A DNA stretch of 64,000 nt from NCBI GenBank assembly GCA_945910005.1, contig OX246739.1, positions 1,952,001-2,016,000 of the forward strand, written 5' to 3'. This document shows, piece after piece, positions 10,716 through 23,687 of this stretch. The DNA comes from Isoperla grammatica. Its lineage: Eukaryota > Arthropoda > Insecta > Plecoptera > Perlodidae. Positions within the stretch are counted from its first letter, which is position 1. Every line of letters starts with the position of its first letter. The notes beneath the pieces were generated by a model. It saw only the letters and a list, made by a program, of their open reading frames with translations, had not been told where the DNA came from and did not search any database. The translations under genes were made by a program, and so were the position numbers.

Positions 10716-13700
10716 GAGCGTCGCTGCTCTCTTCTCATGCAGAGGTATATGTGACGTCACAGTTGTGAGCGTCGCTGCTCTCTTCTCGTGCAGAGGTATA
10801 TGTGACGTCACAGTTGTGAGCGTCGCTGCTCTCTTCTCGTGCAGAGGTATATGTGACGTCACAGTTGTGAGCGTCGCTTCTCTCTTCTCGTGCAGAGGTA
10901 TATGTGACGTCACAGTTGTGAGCGTCGCTGCTCTCTTCTCGTGCAGAGGTATATGTGACGTCACAGTTGTGAGCGTCGCTGCTCTCTTCTCATGCAGAGG
11001 TATATGTGACGTCACAGTTGTGAGCGTCGCTTCTCTCTTCTCGTGCAGAGGTATATGTGACGTCACAGTTGTGAGCGTCGCTGCTCTCTTCTCGTGCAGA
11101 GGTATATGTGACGTCACAGTTGTGAGCGTCGCTTCTCTCTTCTCGTGCAGAGGTATATGTGACGTCACAGTTGTGAGCGTCGCTTCTCTCTTCTCGTGCA
11201 GAGGTATATGTGACGTCACAGTTGTGAGCGTCGCTGCTCTCTTCTCGTGCAGAGGTATATGTGACGTCACAGTTGTGAGCGTCGCTTCTCTCTTCTCGTG
11301 CAGAGGTATATGTGACGTCACAGTTGTGAGCGTCGCTTCTCTCTTCTCGTGCAGAGGTATATGTGACGTCACAGTTGTGAGCGTCGCTTCTCTCTTCTCG
11401 TGCAGAGGTATATGTGACGTCACAGTTGTGAGCGTCGCTGCTCTCTTCTCATGCAGAGGTATATGTGACGTCACAGTTGTGAGTGTCGCTGCTCTCTTCT
11501 CGTGCAGAGGTATATGTGACGTCACAGTTGTGAGCGTCGCTTCTCTCTTCTCATGCAGAGGTATATGTGACGTCACAGTTGTGAGCGTCGCTGCTCTCTT
11601 CTCGTGCAGAGGTATATGTGACGTCACAGTTGTGAGCGTCGCTGCTCTCTTCTCATGCAGAGGTATATGTGACGTCACAGTTGTGAGCGTCGCTGCTCTC
11701 TTCTCATGCAGAGGTATATGTGACGTCACAGTTGTGAGCGTCGCTGCTCTCTTCTCGTGCAGAGGTATATGTGACGTCACAGTTGTGAGCGTCGCTGCTC
11801 TCTTCTCATGCAGAGGTATATGTGACGTCACAGTTGTGAGCGTCGCTTCTCTCTTCTCGTGCAGAGGTATATGTGACGTCACAGTTGTGAGCGTCGCTGC
11901 TCTCTTCTCATGCAGAGGTATATGTGACGTCACAATTGTGAGCGTCGCTGCTCTCTTCTCATGCAGAGGTATATGTGACGTCACAGTTGTGAGCGTCGCT
12001 GCTCTCTTCTCGTGCAGAGGTATATGTGACGTCACAGTTGTGAGCGTCGCTGCTCTCTTCTCATGCAGAGGTATATGTGACGTCACAGTTGTGAGCGTCG
12101 CTGCTCTCTTCTCGTGCAGAGGTATATGTGACGTCACAGTTGTGAGCGTCGCTGCTCTCTTCTCGTGCAGAGGTATATGTGACGTCACAGTTGTGAGCGT
12201 CGCTGCTCTCTTCTCGTGCAGAGGTATTTGTGACGTCACAGTTGTGAGCGTCGCTGCTCTCTTCTCGTGCAGAGGTATATGTGACGTCACAGTTGTGAGC
12301 GTCGCTGCTCTCTTCTCGTGCAGAGGTATATGTGACGTCACAGTTGTGAGCGTCGCTGCTCTCTTCTCGTGCAGAGGTATATGTGACGTCACAGTTGTGA
12401 GCGTCGCTGCTCTCTTCTCGTGCAGAGGTATATGTGACGTCACAGTTGTGAGCGTCGCTGCTCTCTTCTCGTGCAGAGGTATATGTGACGTCACAGTTGT
12501 GAGCGTCGCTGCTCTCTTCTCATGCAGAGGTATATGTGACGTCACAGTTGTGAGCGTCGCTGCTCTCTTCTCATGCAGAGGTATATGTGACGTCACAGTT
12601 GTGAGCGTCGCTGCTCTCTTCTCATGCAGAGGTATATGTGACGTCACAGTTGTGAGCGTCGCTGCTCTCTTCTCATGCAGAGGTATATGTGACGTCACAG
12701 TTGTGAGCGTCGCTGCTCTCTTCTCATGCAGAGGTATATGTGACGTCACAGTTGTGAGCGTCGCTGCTCTCTTCTCGTGCAGAGGTATATGTGACGTCAC
12801 AGTTGTGAGTCACAGTTGTGAGCGTCGCTGCTCTCTTCTCGTGCAGAGGTATATGTGACGTCACAGTTGTGAGCGTCGCTGCTCTCTTCTCATGCAGAGG
12901 TATATGTGACGTCACAGTTGTGAGCGTCGCTTCTCTCTTCTCGTGCAGAGGTATATGTGACGTCACAGTTGTGAGCGTCGCTGCTCTCTTCTCGTGCAGA
13001 GGTATATGTGACGTCACAGTTGTGAGCGTCGCTTCTCTCTTCTCGTGCAGAGGTATATGTGACGTCACAGTTGTGAGCGTCGCTGCTCTCTTCTCATGCA
13101 GAGGTATGTGTGACGTCACAGTTGTGAGCGTCGCTGCTCTCTTCTCATGCAGAGGTATATGTGACGTCACAATTGTGAGCGTCGCTGCTCTCTTCTCGTG
13201 CAGAGGTATATGTGACGTCACAGTTGTGAGCGTCGCTTCTCTCTTCTCGTGCAGAGGTATATGTGACGTCACAGTTGTGAGCGTCGCTGCTCTCTTCTCG
13301 TGCAGAGGTATTTGTGACGTCACAGTTGTGAGCGTCGCTGCTCTCTTCTCATGCAGAGGTATATGTGACGTCACAGTTGTGAGCGTCGCTGCTCTCTTCT
13401 CGTGCAGAGGTATATGTGACGTCACAGTTGTGAGCGTCGCTGCTCTCTTCTCGTGCAGAGGTATATGTGACGTCACAGTTGTGAGCGTCGCTGCTCTCTT
13501 CTCGTGCAGAGGTATATGTGACGTCACAGTTGTGAGCGTCGCTTCTCTCTTCTCGTGCAGAGGTATATGTGACGTCACAGTTGTGAGCGTCGCTGCTCTC
13601 TTCTCGTGCAGAGGTATATGTGACGTCACAGTTGTGAGCGTCGCTGCTCTCTTCTCGTGCAGAGGTATATGTGACGTCACAGTTGTGAGCGTCGCTGCTC

Positions 13701-14440
13701 TCTTCTCGTGCAGAGGTATATGTGACGTCACAGTTGTGAGCGTCGCTGCTCTCTTCTCGTGCAGAGGTATATGTGACGTCACAGTTGTGAGCGTCGCTTC
13801 TCTCTTCTCGTGCAGAGGTATATGTGACGTCACAGTTGTGAGCGTCGCTGCTCTCTTCTCGTGCAGAGGTATATGTGACGTCACAGTTGTGAGCGTCGCT
13901 GCTCTCTTCTCGTGCAGAGGTATATGTGACGTCACAGTTGTGAGCGTCGCTTCTCTCTTCTCGTGCAGAGGTATATGTGACGTCACAGTTGTGAGCGTCG
14001 CTGCTCTCTTCTCGTGCAGAGGTATATGTGACGTCACAGTTGTGAGCGTCGCTGCTCTCTTCTCATGCAGAGGTATGTGTGACGTCACAGTTGTGAGCGT
14101 CGCTTCTCTCTTCTCGTGCAGAGGTATATGTGACGTCACAGTTGTGAGCGTCGCTGCTCTCTTCTCGTGCAGAGGTATATGTGACGTCACAGTTGTGAGC
14201 GTCGCTGCTCTCTTCTCGTGCAGAGGTATATGTGACGTCACAGTTGTGAGCGTCGCTTCTCTCTTCTCGTGCAGAGGTATATGTGACGTCACAGTTGTGA
14301 GCGTCGCTGCTCTCTTCTCGTGCAGAGGTATATGTGACGTCACAGTTGTGAGCGTCGCTGCTCTCTTCTCATGCAGAGGTATGTGTGACGTCACAGTTGT
14401 GAGCGTCGCTTCTCTCTTCTCATGCAGAGGTATATGTGGG
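10716..14440. repeat. CRE minisatellite: ~73 copies of a 51-bp unit
   Basis: The unit reads GTGAGCGTCGCTGCTCTCTT then CTCGTGCAGAGGTATATG then TGACGTCACAGTT. About 41 units precede and 32 follow a single 13-bp insertion near 12807-12820, a partial duplication of GTGAGTCACAGTT. Common variants are GCTGCT/GCTTCT and CTCGTG/CTCATG; rarer ones are GTATGTGTG, GTATTTGTG and CACAATTGTG. Every full unit I read keeps TGACGTCA intact. Because 51 is a multiple of three and the unit lacks stops in one frame per strand, open frames of over 700 and 540 codons run on both strands. These follow from the repeat and are not evidence of a protein. The last units (about 13.79-14.45 kb) form a three-unit higher-order repeat. 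Confidence 0.97.
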
Positions 14441-14459
14441 TTGTGACGCGGCCGTCGCC

Positions 14460-16840
14460 TTCAGACTGGTCCAAAACGGTCGCTCTTGTTTCATGTGGGT
14501 GGGTTATATTCGCAGAAGAAATGTCATGTTTGCTGTATTGAATTCTAAATAACTTGGAAGGAAAATTCCCAAAACGACTGTCACATTTAATGAATTAACA
14601 TAAATTGTCGTTACCACAGTTAACGACTTCGTTTACATAACTTACAGTTAAGCCAATGAGAATATTGAGACCATTCCCACTCGCACAGATCGTACATAAA
14701 ATAAACTCTATTTGTAACGTTTAATAGATCATCATACTCTTTACGTATGCGTAGAGAATATGTAGTGACAATATATATATATATTATATTTGTAGTGTGA
14801 ATTATTCAGATGTTTCGTCCAACAAGTGATATTATAAAACCCAAGCATGACGGTGTTCTTAATGTAAACACCCAACTTGTTAAACACACATTGAGTGCTG
14901 CGGATATTGACCTCCCTCGCTGACGTTGTCCACTTGAATACGTCGTGCTGATAACTGTGCATTCAACATCGCTAGGTAGATGTTTTAATAGCTACGAACA
15001 CTCGCTTGTGTTTACTTTGCCTTTGTGGACAAAATACAGAACAAGAGATCCCAGACCATAGTTGAAATGATTTAAAGTGAAGGTAGAATATTTGTTATCT
15101 AGATCCCAATAAATAAAATATAAACTACATTTATATAGAAATGAATTTTAATAGACATTTTAGCATTTCTTATATGTTTTCTTTGCTATGGCAGCTCCAA
15201 AGTTACCGTTAACATAATGCACCAGTACCACATAAATAGAAGCAATGTAAAAGTTAAAACCCCAACCCGAACCGGGGATCGAAACCACGACCAACACAAA
15301 AAATATAGGTTGAAATTTTGTAACTCGCTCGATCCTTTTAAATTGCGTACAACAGTTCTATACAGATACATAAGGGTGTGTTTAATTTAATAAGACTAGA
15401 GCTGTGCAACTGTGAGTGACTTCGTAGATTCTGCCAGTTGTCCCACTCGCATTGAGCAACTCAAAGCGAGAACCCTCATTGCTCTGGTTTCATTGATTGA
15501 TGTACTCGTTAGTTTAAAGCTTCCAATCCGCGTAAGTTGACACTAATGCGCATCCAATGTAATTATAACGGTAATGGATGGTCAATCGTTTGTACATGTC
15601 CACTGTTGGGTTCAACTGCGGTCGTCTGTTTGAGCCAGGGGATGATAACAGCTCTAGGCCTACTGTACTATTATCTATTCCTCGGTGGAGATATCCAGGT
15701 TTAGCTTCGTTGTTTTGTTACGCCTCGTTGTGTTTCAGTTGAAACAAACGCACTGACATGATATTCAAATACCATTTGATACGGTGTGTATGTCATTTCA
15801 AAGTAATACATATATAGCAATTGTATTTTATTTTGAATTCATTTGTGTAATATTGTACAAAAATTATTCAATATGAATGTTAAAATGAAGAATGTTTTAT
15901 GAACAAGTGGGTTCTAACGATTTCAAGAAATCATAAAACAGCCCAAGTGTTCCCTTTGTGAAAGTAAACTGTATGAGAAGCTGACAACAGATATTTAACG
16001 CGGGTCTTTCGATAAGAAATTGTCAAGTCATGCGGACACAACATTCCAGAATTAAGGTTAACTACAAATTAGAACTACTCAGTTAAATATGTTTAACACC
16101 CTTGAAAGCATTTGCAGCACTGACCTTTCATTACGAACATGAAATAAAGAATGTATTTCTATCAAAACGATAGCGTGCAACCTTGCTCATTTTGAAATCT
16201 GTCTGGTGAGTCGAGAAACATAAACAAAACCAGCATTTAGATTTTAATGAGTTGTAGAATTCATGCAGAACAATCAGACAAAACAATATTTTTCAATTAC
16301 GAAATGAATCTTAACTTTGAATCTCTCGTACGTCTCATGATTTATTCATGAACTCATTCACGTGTGTTTCAGTTCACACGGTATTTGCATTAGCTAATCT
16401 AGACCCGGCTCTCGTTTTGTTCTTGTGTCAACATAATATATCCCATTCAAAGCTTTTTCAAACGCTTCCTTCCATCGTGCAAACATATTCATTCGCCTCA
16501 TTCGAAGTCACTGCTTTTCATTTACATAGTTAAAAGTTTTCCGTCATGTTATCAATCTGCGAATGGTTTGTAGCAGCTACAAATTGCTTCCTTCGTTGCC
16601 AGTTGTTCCATTTCTACATCAATTACTGAACATATACAGGATTACCCGTTGCATATATTATAGTCTCGCATAGTTTAACTATTTTATTTCCACTTGCCCA
16701 TCAGTCATATTCTCTAGTCTTCTCTCTTGCCTCAAAACATGTTCCAACAGATCTCGCCGCTTCGTTAAACTCATTTTTCGTTTTCTCTCTTAAACATTTC
16801 CGTATTTATCATCTACGAGCACATATTCCCAGGAGACCTT
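14460..16840. other. No gene seen; short (TA)n near 14775
   Basis: AT-rich sequence with a TATATATATATATTATA tract near 14775. A GGTTTCGATCC B-box-like match on the minus strand near 15280 lacks a matching A-box. Open frames are short and unrecognised. Confidence 0.5.
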
Positions 16841-16845
16841 CAGTA

Positions 16846-16913
16846 TTCTCCGGTAATACCGGAGAACCGGTACCGGTTCACCACATAAACCATAAAACTA
16901 GTTTTATGGTTTA
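16846..16913. repeat. Cluster of three adjacent perfect palindromes
   Basis: Within 68 bp lie TTCTCCGGTA-A-TACCGGAGAA (16846-16866), AACCGGTACCGGTT (16865-16878) and a 28-bp palindrome centred on AAACTAGTTT (16886-16913). All arms match exactly. They could be a cruciform-prone site, a terminal remnant of a foldback element or a composite binding site. Confidence 0.85.
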
Positions 16914-19535
16914 AAACTACAGATTCAATAGAAATGCTATAACAACAAAAATTTACTAGGAAAAATAATTAAGGTTTGCTAAGTTTAATTTAGAATTTAC
17001 CTTATATCACGTCAAGTTAATGACAGCCATAGTTAAACCACCAGCTACTGCAATCATGGGTACAGACGAACTGTAGTCGCACAGGCAGCCCTGCTTTGTC
17101 CAGCCCTTAGAATGGACCACTTTAAAGCTCAATGGACCGTAATTGTGAGCACGGATGGACTAGTTATCTACTCCACAATGAGGAAATAAATGCTTTACAT
17201 TCTGCGCATCTATTGATTTCAGATTAATTGAGAAGCTCTAAACTATAAACTTGTTAAAGCGCTTCAAATGATTTAGTTTTAGCCGACCATTAACATACAT
17301 AGACCCCACTGTTCACTTGTTATTGTGTTCACTGGTCGTTTTGTGTTTGACCGAAAGTTTATTATCTACGCTAAATACTTGAGATTTTACGTTTTCGTGA
17401 GTTGGTCGTGAGTTTTCGGGCATTCTGTCTCCTCCACTGATCCACGTTAAAGATAGCGCAACATTTTAATACTCATATTCAAATTTGAAACACATTTTCG
17501 CTACAAAAAAGGAAGAAAATAGTCACGCCCGCGGTGTTCGGAATTTTCAGGCATCCATGCCAAGGGCGTAAACCATCCCTAATGCACGTTTCAAGTAGAT
17601 GTTAGAAACTATAGAGAAGTAGAACAGAGAGTTGGTGGTATTGGAGTGTGTTGGTAGTATTGGAGTCGGCTATGTTGAGGCAACTTTATCGACGAGTGCG
17701 ATGCCGAGGGCCAAGTTCCGCTTCACGGCTCCCGTGTTGATAAGCCCACGGTCAGCGCCGTGTGGCTGGATGGTATGCGAGCCCCCCCCCCCCCCCCCAC
17801 ACCCCCTCCCACACACATCTGCGGTGACGCACTCTGCATAGCGGTCGCAATGAACGATACAGTTTTACGCAATTAACAACTCGGTCCGCAGAGAGGCGGC
17901 CACTCACTCACTGCTGGACATTCTTGCACGGAACGATAGGTCACTCTGGTTAGCTGGTAATAGGAGATTCACTACAAACAAACATGACGACTGCCATGCG
18001 TTTTGAATGTTATGTTAGTTGAAACCATGATTAACAAACCGAGATTACTAAATCATAGCTTAAAATAAATAAGTTGGTGAATCGGTATCTAAGTTAGGAG
18101 ACACTTGAAGTAGTAATGATTGTATTTTACTCTTGCCAAATATTTGAATACATATAATATATAACTGTTTATAAAGTTGTCTTGTGTGAGTGTGTACATA
18201 AATATCTGTGTGTTTTGAGACGTGATAATGAATAACACGTAATAACTAGAGTGTATTTGTCGTGACTTTTCTGTCTCGAGTGTTGACCCTTATCATTGTT
18301 ATACCTGCCACCCCTAATAAGCTCCACCCCTATAGCGTTGCCCTTTAACCCCTACCGTCGTCAGCCTACGCATCTCTCCTGCCGGCCATAGACAGGGCGA
18401 GGTCAGGCGGACATAAGCGGGTAATCTGATACAAGGCAGAGGGTTCATTGTTATTACGACAAATGAGAGAAAACTGGCAATTAACACATATTCCAAATGA
18501 AAGTATAAACATTTGTGCACCTACAGATTCTCGTGTTCTATATTATGCTCGCATTGGTTTTTCTTAGTAAACGTAGGCTTGGAGATAATAGCCACACTCA
18601 CACTAACTTCATTTGTGTGTTAAAATATTCATCGTTATGATGTTCAATATCGTACACAATAACGCGAATCAACATACATTTGTTGTGAAGTTGCAAAGAT
18701 TCAGAATAATCTCAAAACTATAATCAACTGATATTAAAAAATGTATTAATCACTTATAATAAAATAGACGAAATACAGGTTAAGGCCTACTTCTTAGCCA
18801 TGACATATTCGCATTTAGTTTTTAAATATGCCAATATTTGGCCTAGAATATAAATTACTACACCAGTAACTATAAAATATGCGAGAAAGATCACTCACAG
18901 AAAATGTTGATTGAAAATCATTTGAGGATATAACCTAATCGATCTTGTCAGACAGGCGTATGACGTAATTTATTCTCAACGATATTGTTGGCTGAATCAC
19001 CTTCATATCAATCACCAGGCGCCTACCTGCGAGACTTATTGGTGTGAGTTTTCCCTGACGTTATTGATTTAATCATTTCCAGTCTAAATAACTTCTATCG
19101 CATCGTGATAATATCAGATTTGTTTAAAACTCTTTTAGATGGAACAAAATAAGCGTAACACCGATAAATAACAACGTATTTCATGTGACTCGGGCAAGAG
19201 AGAGGTGTTTTGAAGGGAAGTGAATTTGTAGTTTGTCTTTGGTGGAGGCGCCGGGTCTCGTACGAGGGTCTCTTTTCCTGCATATCTTCGGCTTTAAGGT
19301 GATATTATTGTTGAATTAGGAGACAGGATGAGCTCGGGGAAGGCACCGCGTAATGGCGGATGTCTGAGGCAATCCATGCTACGCAAGGGAAATCTCGCGT
19401 AATCCCAACATCCTCCTTTTCATTTTCACAATTTCACAAAAAATGTACTTCACACATTTTCCCAATCGGGGAAAGTTTTAATAAATGTTCAGTTCGGGTT
19501 GTGCGTGGGTTGGACTATCCGCTCGAAACTCCCAG
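16914..19535. other. No gene seen; poly(dC) tract at 17782-17798
   Basis: The sequence contains a 17-C run followed by a C-rich stretch, and otherwise AT-rich DNA. The open frame around 17632-17841 runs through the C tract and is probably chance. Confidence 0.5.
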
Positions 19536-19539
19536 AAGT

Positions 19540-19739
19540 CCCCCCCCTCCCCCCCCCCCCCCCAAACTGACACGACGTAGAGAAAAAGTGCAAGACGAGA
19601 AAAACACGGGGAACGAAAGGCAAATTCGTGGAATACATGCGACAGTACATTAGTGGATGTTAGCTCGAGCCCGACCTCGACATGACTCGAACGATAGATT
19701 TATCTCCCACCAATGGCGACTGAGCATCCCCCCCCCCCC
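19540..19739. repeat. Two poly(dC) tracts
   Basis: C-rich homopolymers lie at 19540-19563 (with one T) and 19728-19739. Confidence 0.85.
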
Positions 19740-22700
19740 AACCCCTCTAACCCGCAGATAATTGCGTTTTGATGGGAGCGCCAGCGCGCCGCTTGGACGA
19801 GTAGTTACGAGGGGGTTCGTTATTGACCTTGTGATTAAAAACCTGCTACACCAATATCTGAGCTATCAGACCCGCGGTCCAGCTCGCGAGGGGTCGCAAC
19901 AACACGACATAGCGTCAAGGTCACTGCTGCAGCTGGAGCGGGGGAGAGACACACATACAGGGCGTGCAAGGGTGGTACAACCGCACATATAATTGAAATG
20001 TCAATAGCAACAGGAGTATTATCTATTATTTTGTGGCTATATTGTCATGCTTGTGTTTTCTCTACCTGCTCCGAGGTGGATAGTTATGGATAACAATACA
20101 AGTTGAGAATTATAAAGCTATTAATAATTATTATCTATCGAACATAGTGTTGATCCCCAAACAATATCAAATTAGCCTAGATAGAGTCCCGGTAATGTAT
20201 GCATTGACATTCTGTTTGGCGCATAGCAAATCATAATTAGCCATCAATCAGTTGGAAGCGCAGCTGCAATTCCCGTCCGAAATTGGAGCATCTGTGATTA
20301 TTGACCATAAATGATGGATTCAAGGCACAATGATATCGCTGAATCAAACACAGATGAGGACAATACAGTTGTGCTAATCATAAAGGTTGGCATTTCGAGG
20401 AATCAACCCATTGTATGCATGCATGTTTTTATACTTGTTTAGCAATAAACAGTGAGTGTTCTATGTATTTAAATGTTGTTTATAATGTTCTTTCAGTGTG
20501 TTGATACATGTTCCAATGAAGTATGCAATATGCAATATGCATGGCTGTCAAGATATGTGAATAAGTGTGAAAAGTTTGAAATGCACTCGCTCGATATGGG
20601 TGTGACATTTTTCAGAGCGCATTTCAGAGCAAACGTAACAAAATAACAAAACTAAACGAAACACATTTAAAAACATGACACGGCGACAATTGCGCACCGC
20701 GGTACAAAGCGTTACTAACACCTTCAGACGTGCACATACGTCTTCTTCAAGTGGCGCTGTCACAACACTTTGATGGAAACAAATGTGTTTTGCGATAACA
20801 CATTTGAAAGAATCCGAGAGTATTCTCAATCTCTGGCAGACATTGTGTCGGTCACAGGTCATATGCGCGGTTGCCTAAGTTCCGCAGGCATCTACGCGCT
20901 TTGTGTTCAGTCCAACAGTGACAGTTCTTTGCAGTCACTTTACATTGAATAACAGTTGAAATTGTACTGTAAACATTGAATGGTTTCCCAATTCTCTTTT
21001 AACTGTTGTAAAGTCATGACGAGAGCTCGTTAATAACAGCTTGAGAGTAAATATTGACGACACCTTTACTAAATGAACCATCACAAAAACGGTGTCTCCA
21101 AACATTTTCCTCTGAGAAAAGTCACATCACGAACAGATCTTGTCCAGGCTCGTGTTTGTCTATCATTCCTGCATCTCAACACTCATGCACAGTATGTTGC
21201 GAAACAAGAGTATAGTGAGCGTTCTGAAGAGACAATCAAGACAAGTCGAGAGTGGGTTAATACCCAGAGCGGTGTAGCTGTAACTTTGAGTTCAGTGACG
21301 TCATTGTAAACAAGTTTAAAGCTTGGTTCCTAGAATACGGGCTAACTTTCCGTCTTGAATCCCGGACTTTGTATAAAAACTTCTATCATCCAACGCTCGC
21401 TCACTTGAGAGATCTCTTAGGTTTTGCAAGGACTCCACACATACGAGAATGGACGTCTTTCACGTGTATTGAGTCCCCAGGGCTCGATACATGTCACGCA
21501 GAATGGCTCGTCTGTCACTTATTACTTGTCGCTACTTGTTGGAGCTCTCAGGCATTGTCCGCAGTAGATATGACCATACATTGGTCTCGTGGGCTGATTT
21601 ATGAGAGAATATGGGCGAAGGTGCAATAAATTCAACAGCGATATCACAGATGGGTCTGGCTGGCGAGTGGGCGCATAAAATATAATCCGAGTTTTTAGAT
21701 TCTGCTCACTCGTAGTCATTGAGAAATAACTCACTATACGGTCGAGGGTAGCTGAGGATATCTTTATGGTTGTACCGAAACGAGGATAATTTGAGGCCAA
21801 CAATTCCCCTCCAGCTTTCCAGCTATTTATGTAGGCCACTCCTAGATTAACTTAGTTCTGTATAATCACCAACGGAAATATCCACGAACTTCTAGAAATT
21901 AACATTTGCACGATGCATAACAGAATAATGCAACATCGCAACTAATATCTCCGAACTGTAAACATAACCGTGCTTGTTTGATCTAATAAATTAACAGTTG
22001 ATTATAGTTATTTAGCTTTAGAGTACTCAACACTATACAGAGTAAACAACTATGGCTGAGGGTGCAAATATAATAAACTATATCATGATTAGATTCCGAG
22101 AAGAGGATACAGTGTTAATAGCATAGATTAACACCACCATATAGAAACTGCTGTTATCATCAACAATTACGCATAGTCGAGTGCATATCTAAAGATTTGT
22201 GCCTGCCAAAATAAAATCGATCCACTTAATTATTAATTATTTTACATCTTCAAGTTAAAGAAATCGTTTAATATATTTCCCTGAGCCGATTAGGTAAATA
22301 GCGCACTGGAAGATTGAAGCACATTTCCGTAACATTTTGTTTCTTTGTGTTTTCGCTCAGACAAGATCCGGTATTCTGATCACGTGATAAACTCGAATTG
22401 CGAGGAAGCCATCGAGCTATCGAGCTATCGAAGCTGCGAGATATGTCGACGAGCTCCTCGCTTGGGGTGTTTACAATTCCTGGTTTATGAAAACCTCGGG
22501 GGAATAGAGATCTGCCCGTAACGTCGAGTTTTATTAATAGACGTTTTTATCGACGTGACAATAATATACTCGATAGAATTCAAAAGGACAAAACGACGCC
22601 GGTCTCGGCCAAGAAATGGCGCTTCGCAGCGTTGCCAAGTTTCAAGTTTTGTTCACAGTCAGAGTCTCGGCGTAAATGAGGCACATCTAGACTTTGGAGA

Positions 22701-23684
22701 CCAACTAGACTTTTCTAGACTTTGGTCCAACACTTCCAAACAAGATGTGCCTACAATTTACCTGCTTTTTAAATTTAAAAAAAAAGAAGTTTCAATGTTA
22801 AAGTTCAGATGCTGTTAATAATTCATTAATTTATTGGGCGTAAATTGCATACAATGGCGTCATGCTTCCCACTTTTGCTGATAATTTGTTATGGGAGTAT
22901 CGTTTTAAATCTATGAATTGCTCTTGTTTCTCCTTAATCCCCGCTCCCCCCTACATGTCCAATCACAAAATCTTACTGCAATGTAGCAAGTTATTCCTAC
23001 TATTTTTACATCCGATTCGTATTCACTGTAAAGTGAATCCCTACATTTCACCAGGAAATGTACGTAAAATAACTTCAAAGTCTAATAAATCCAACAATGA
23101 ATTGCAAATTGATTAAACGTTTAATGAGCAAGAGCAACATATTCTTCTCACGTTTTCGATACAGCAAATAACTTATGCTAGAAAACAAGTACACGTCAGA
23201 GAAGATAAAAAACTTTTTATTTTAATAGATTCATATCAAAACCAATTCTCCTAAATGGAAATACTACGATGTGACAGCAATAGACTGGACAAGAGAACCA
23301 TGGGTTAAATGTGTACTTGATATGTATTGATCGAGTAAAAATGATGTGAGAGAGGATAAGAACTGACAATGTTGGTCGTTGTCAAAAGAAAGATCTTTCA
23401 AAGAGACAGATTTGTCATTATATAGAGAGCCTCATTCTTTTGATCGAGTTATCGAGACATGTCCGAGCGATTGTAATAGAATTACAGACGACTGTCCAGG
23501 GCCAGACAGAGGCCATATAAACTAATAACCAGGGTACCCAGCGCATTAACTCGAACAACAAACTGTCCGACGAGGTATCTACGGGTGTCTTCCCATTCGA
23601 TATATTGCTGTTATGTAGCGAGCACCAAAAATGATAGAAATGTGGTCTTCAGACAGATTCGCTAACAGTGGTTCACATGACATG
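19740..23684. other. No gene seen; isolated CRE at 21296
   Basis: No recognisable coding domain. TGACGTCA occurs at 21296-21303 and ATCACGTGAT near 22380. Opposed open frames at 20548-20952 and 21369-21839 have no family resemblance I can name. Confidence 0.5.
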
Positions 23685-23687
23685 TAA

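Noticed and set aside
10716..14440. CRISPR array
   Set aside because: Units are head-to-tail without unique spacers and the genome is eukaryotic.
10605..14446. Four long open frames (over 540-730 codons) on both strands as real proteins
   Set aside because: They are explained by a 51-bp unit lacking stops in one frame per strand. They share a single frameshift point, have no signal peptide or domain, and two frames overlap on opposite strands.
15240..15330. Minus-strand tRNA or SINE near 15.28 kb
   Set aside because: A B-box-like GGTTTCGATCC is present but no A-box at a usable distance and no tRNA fold.
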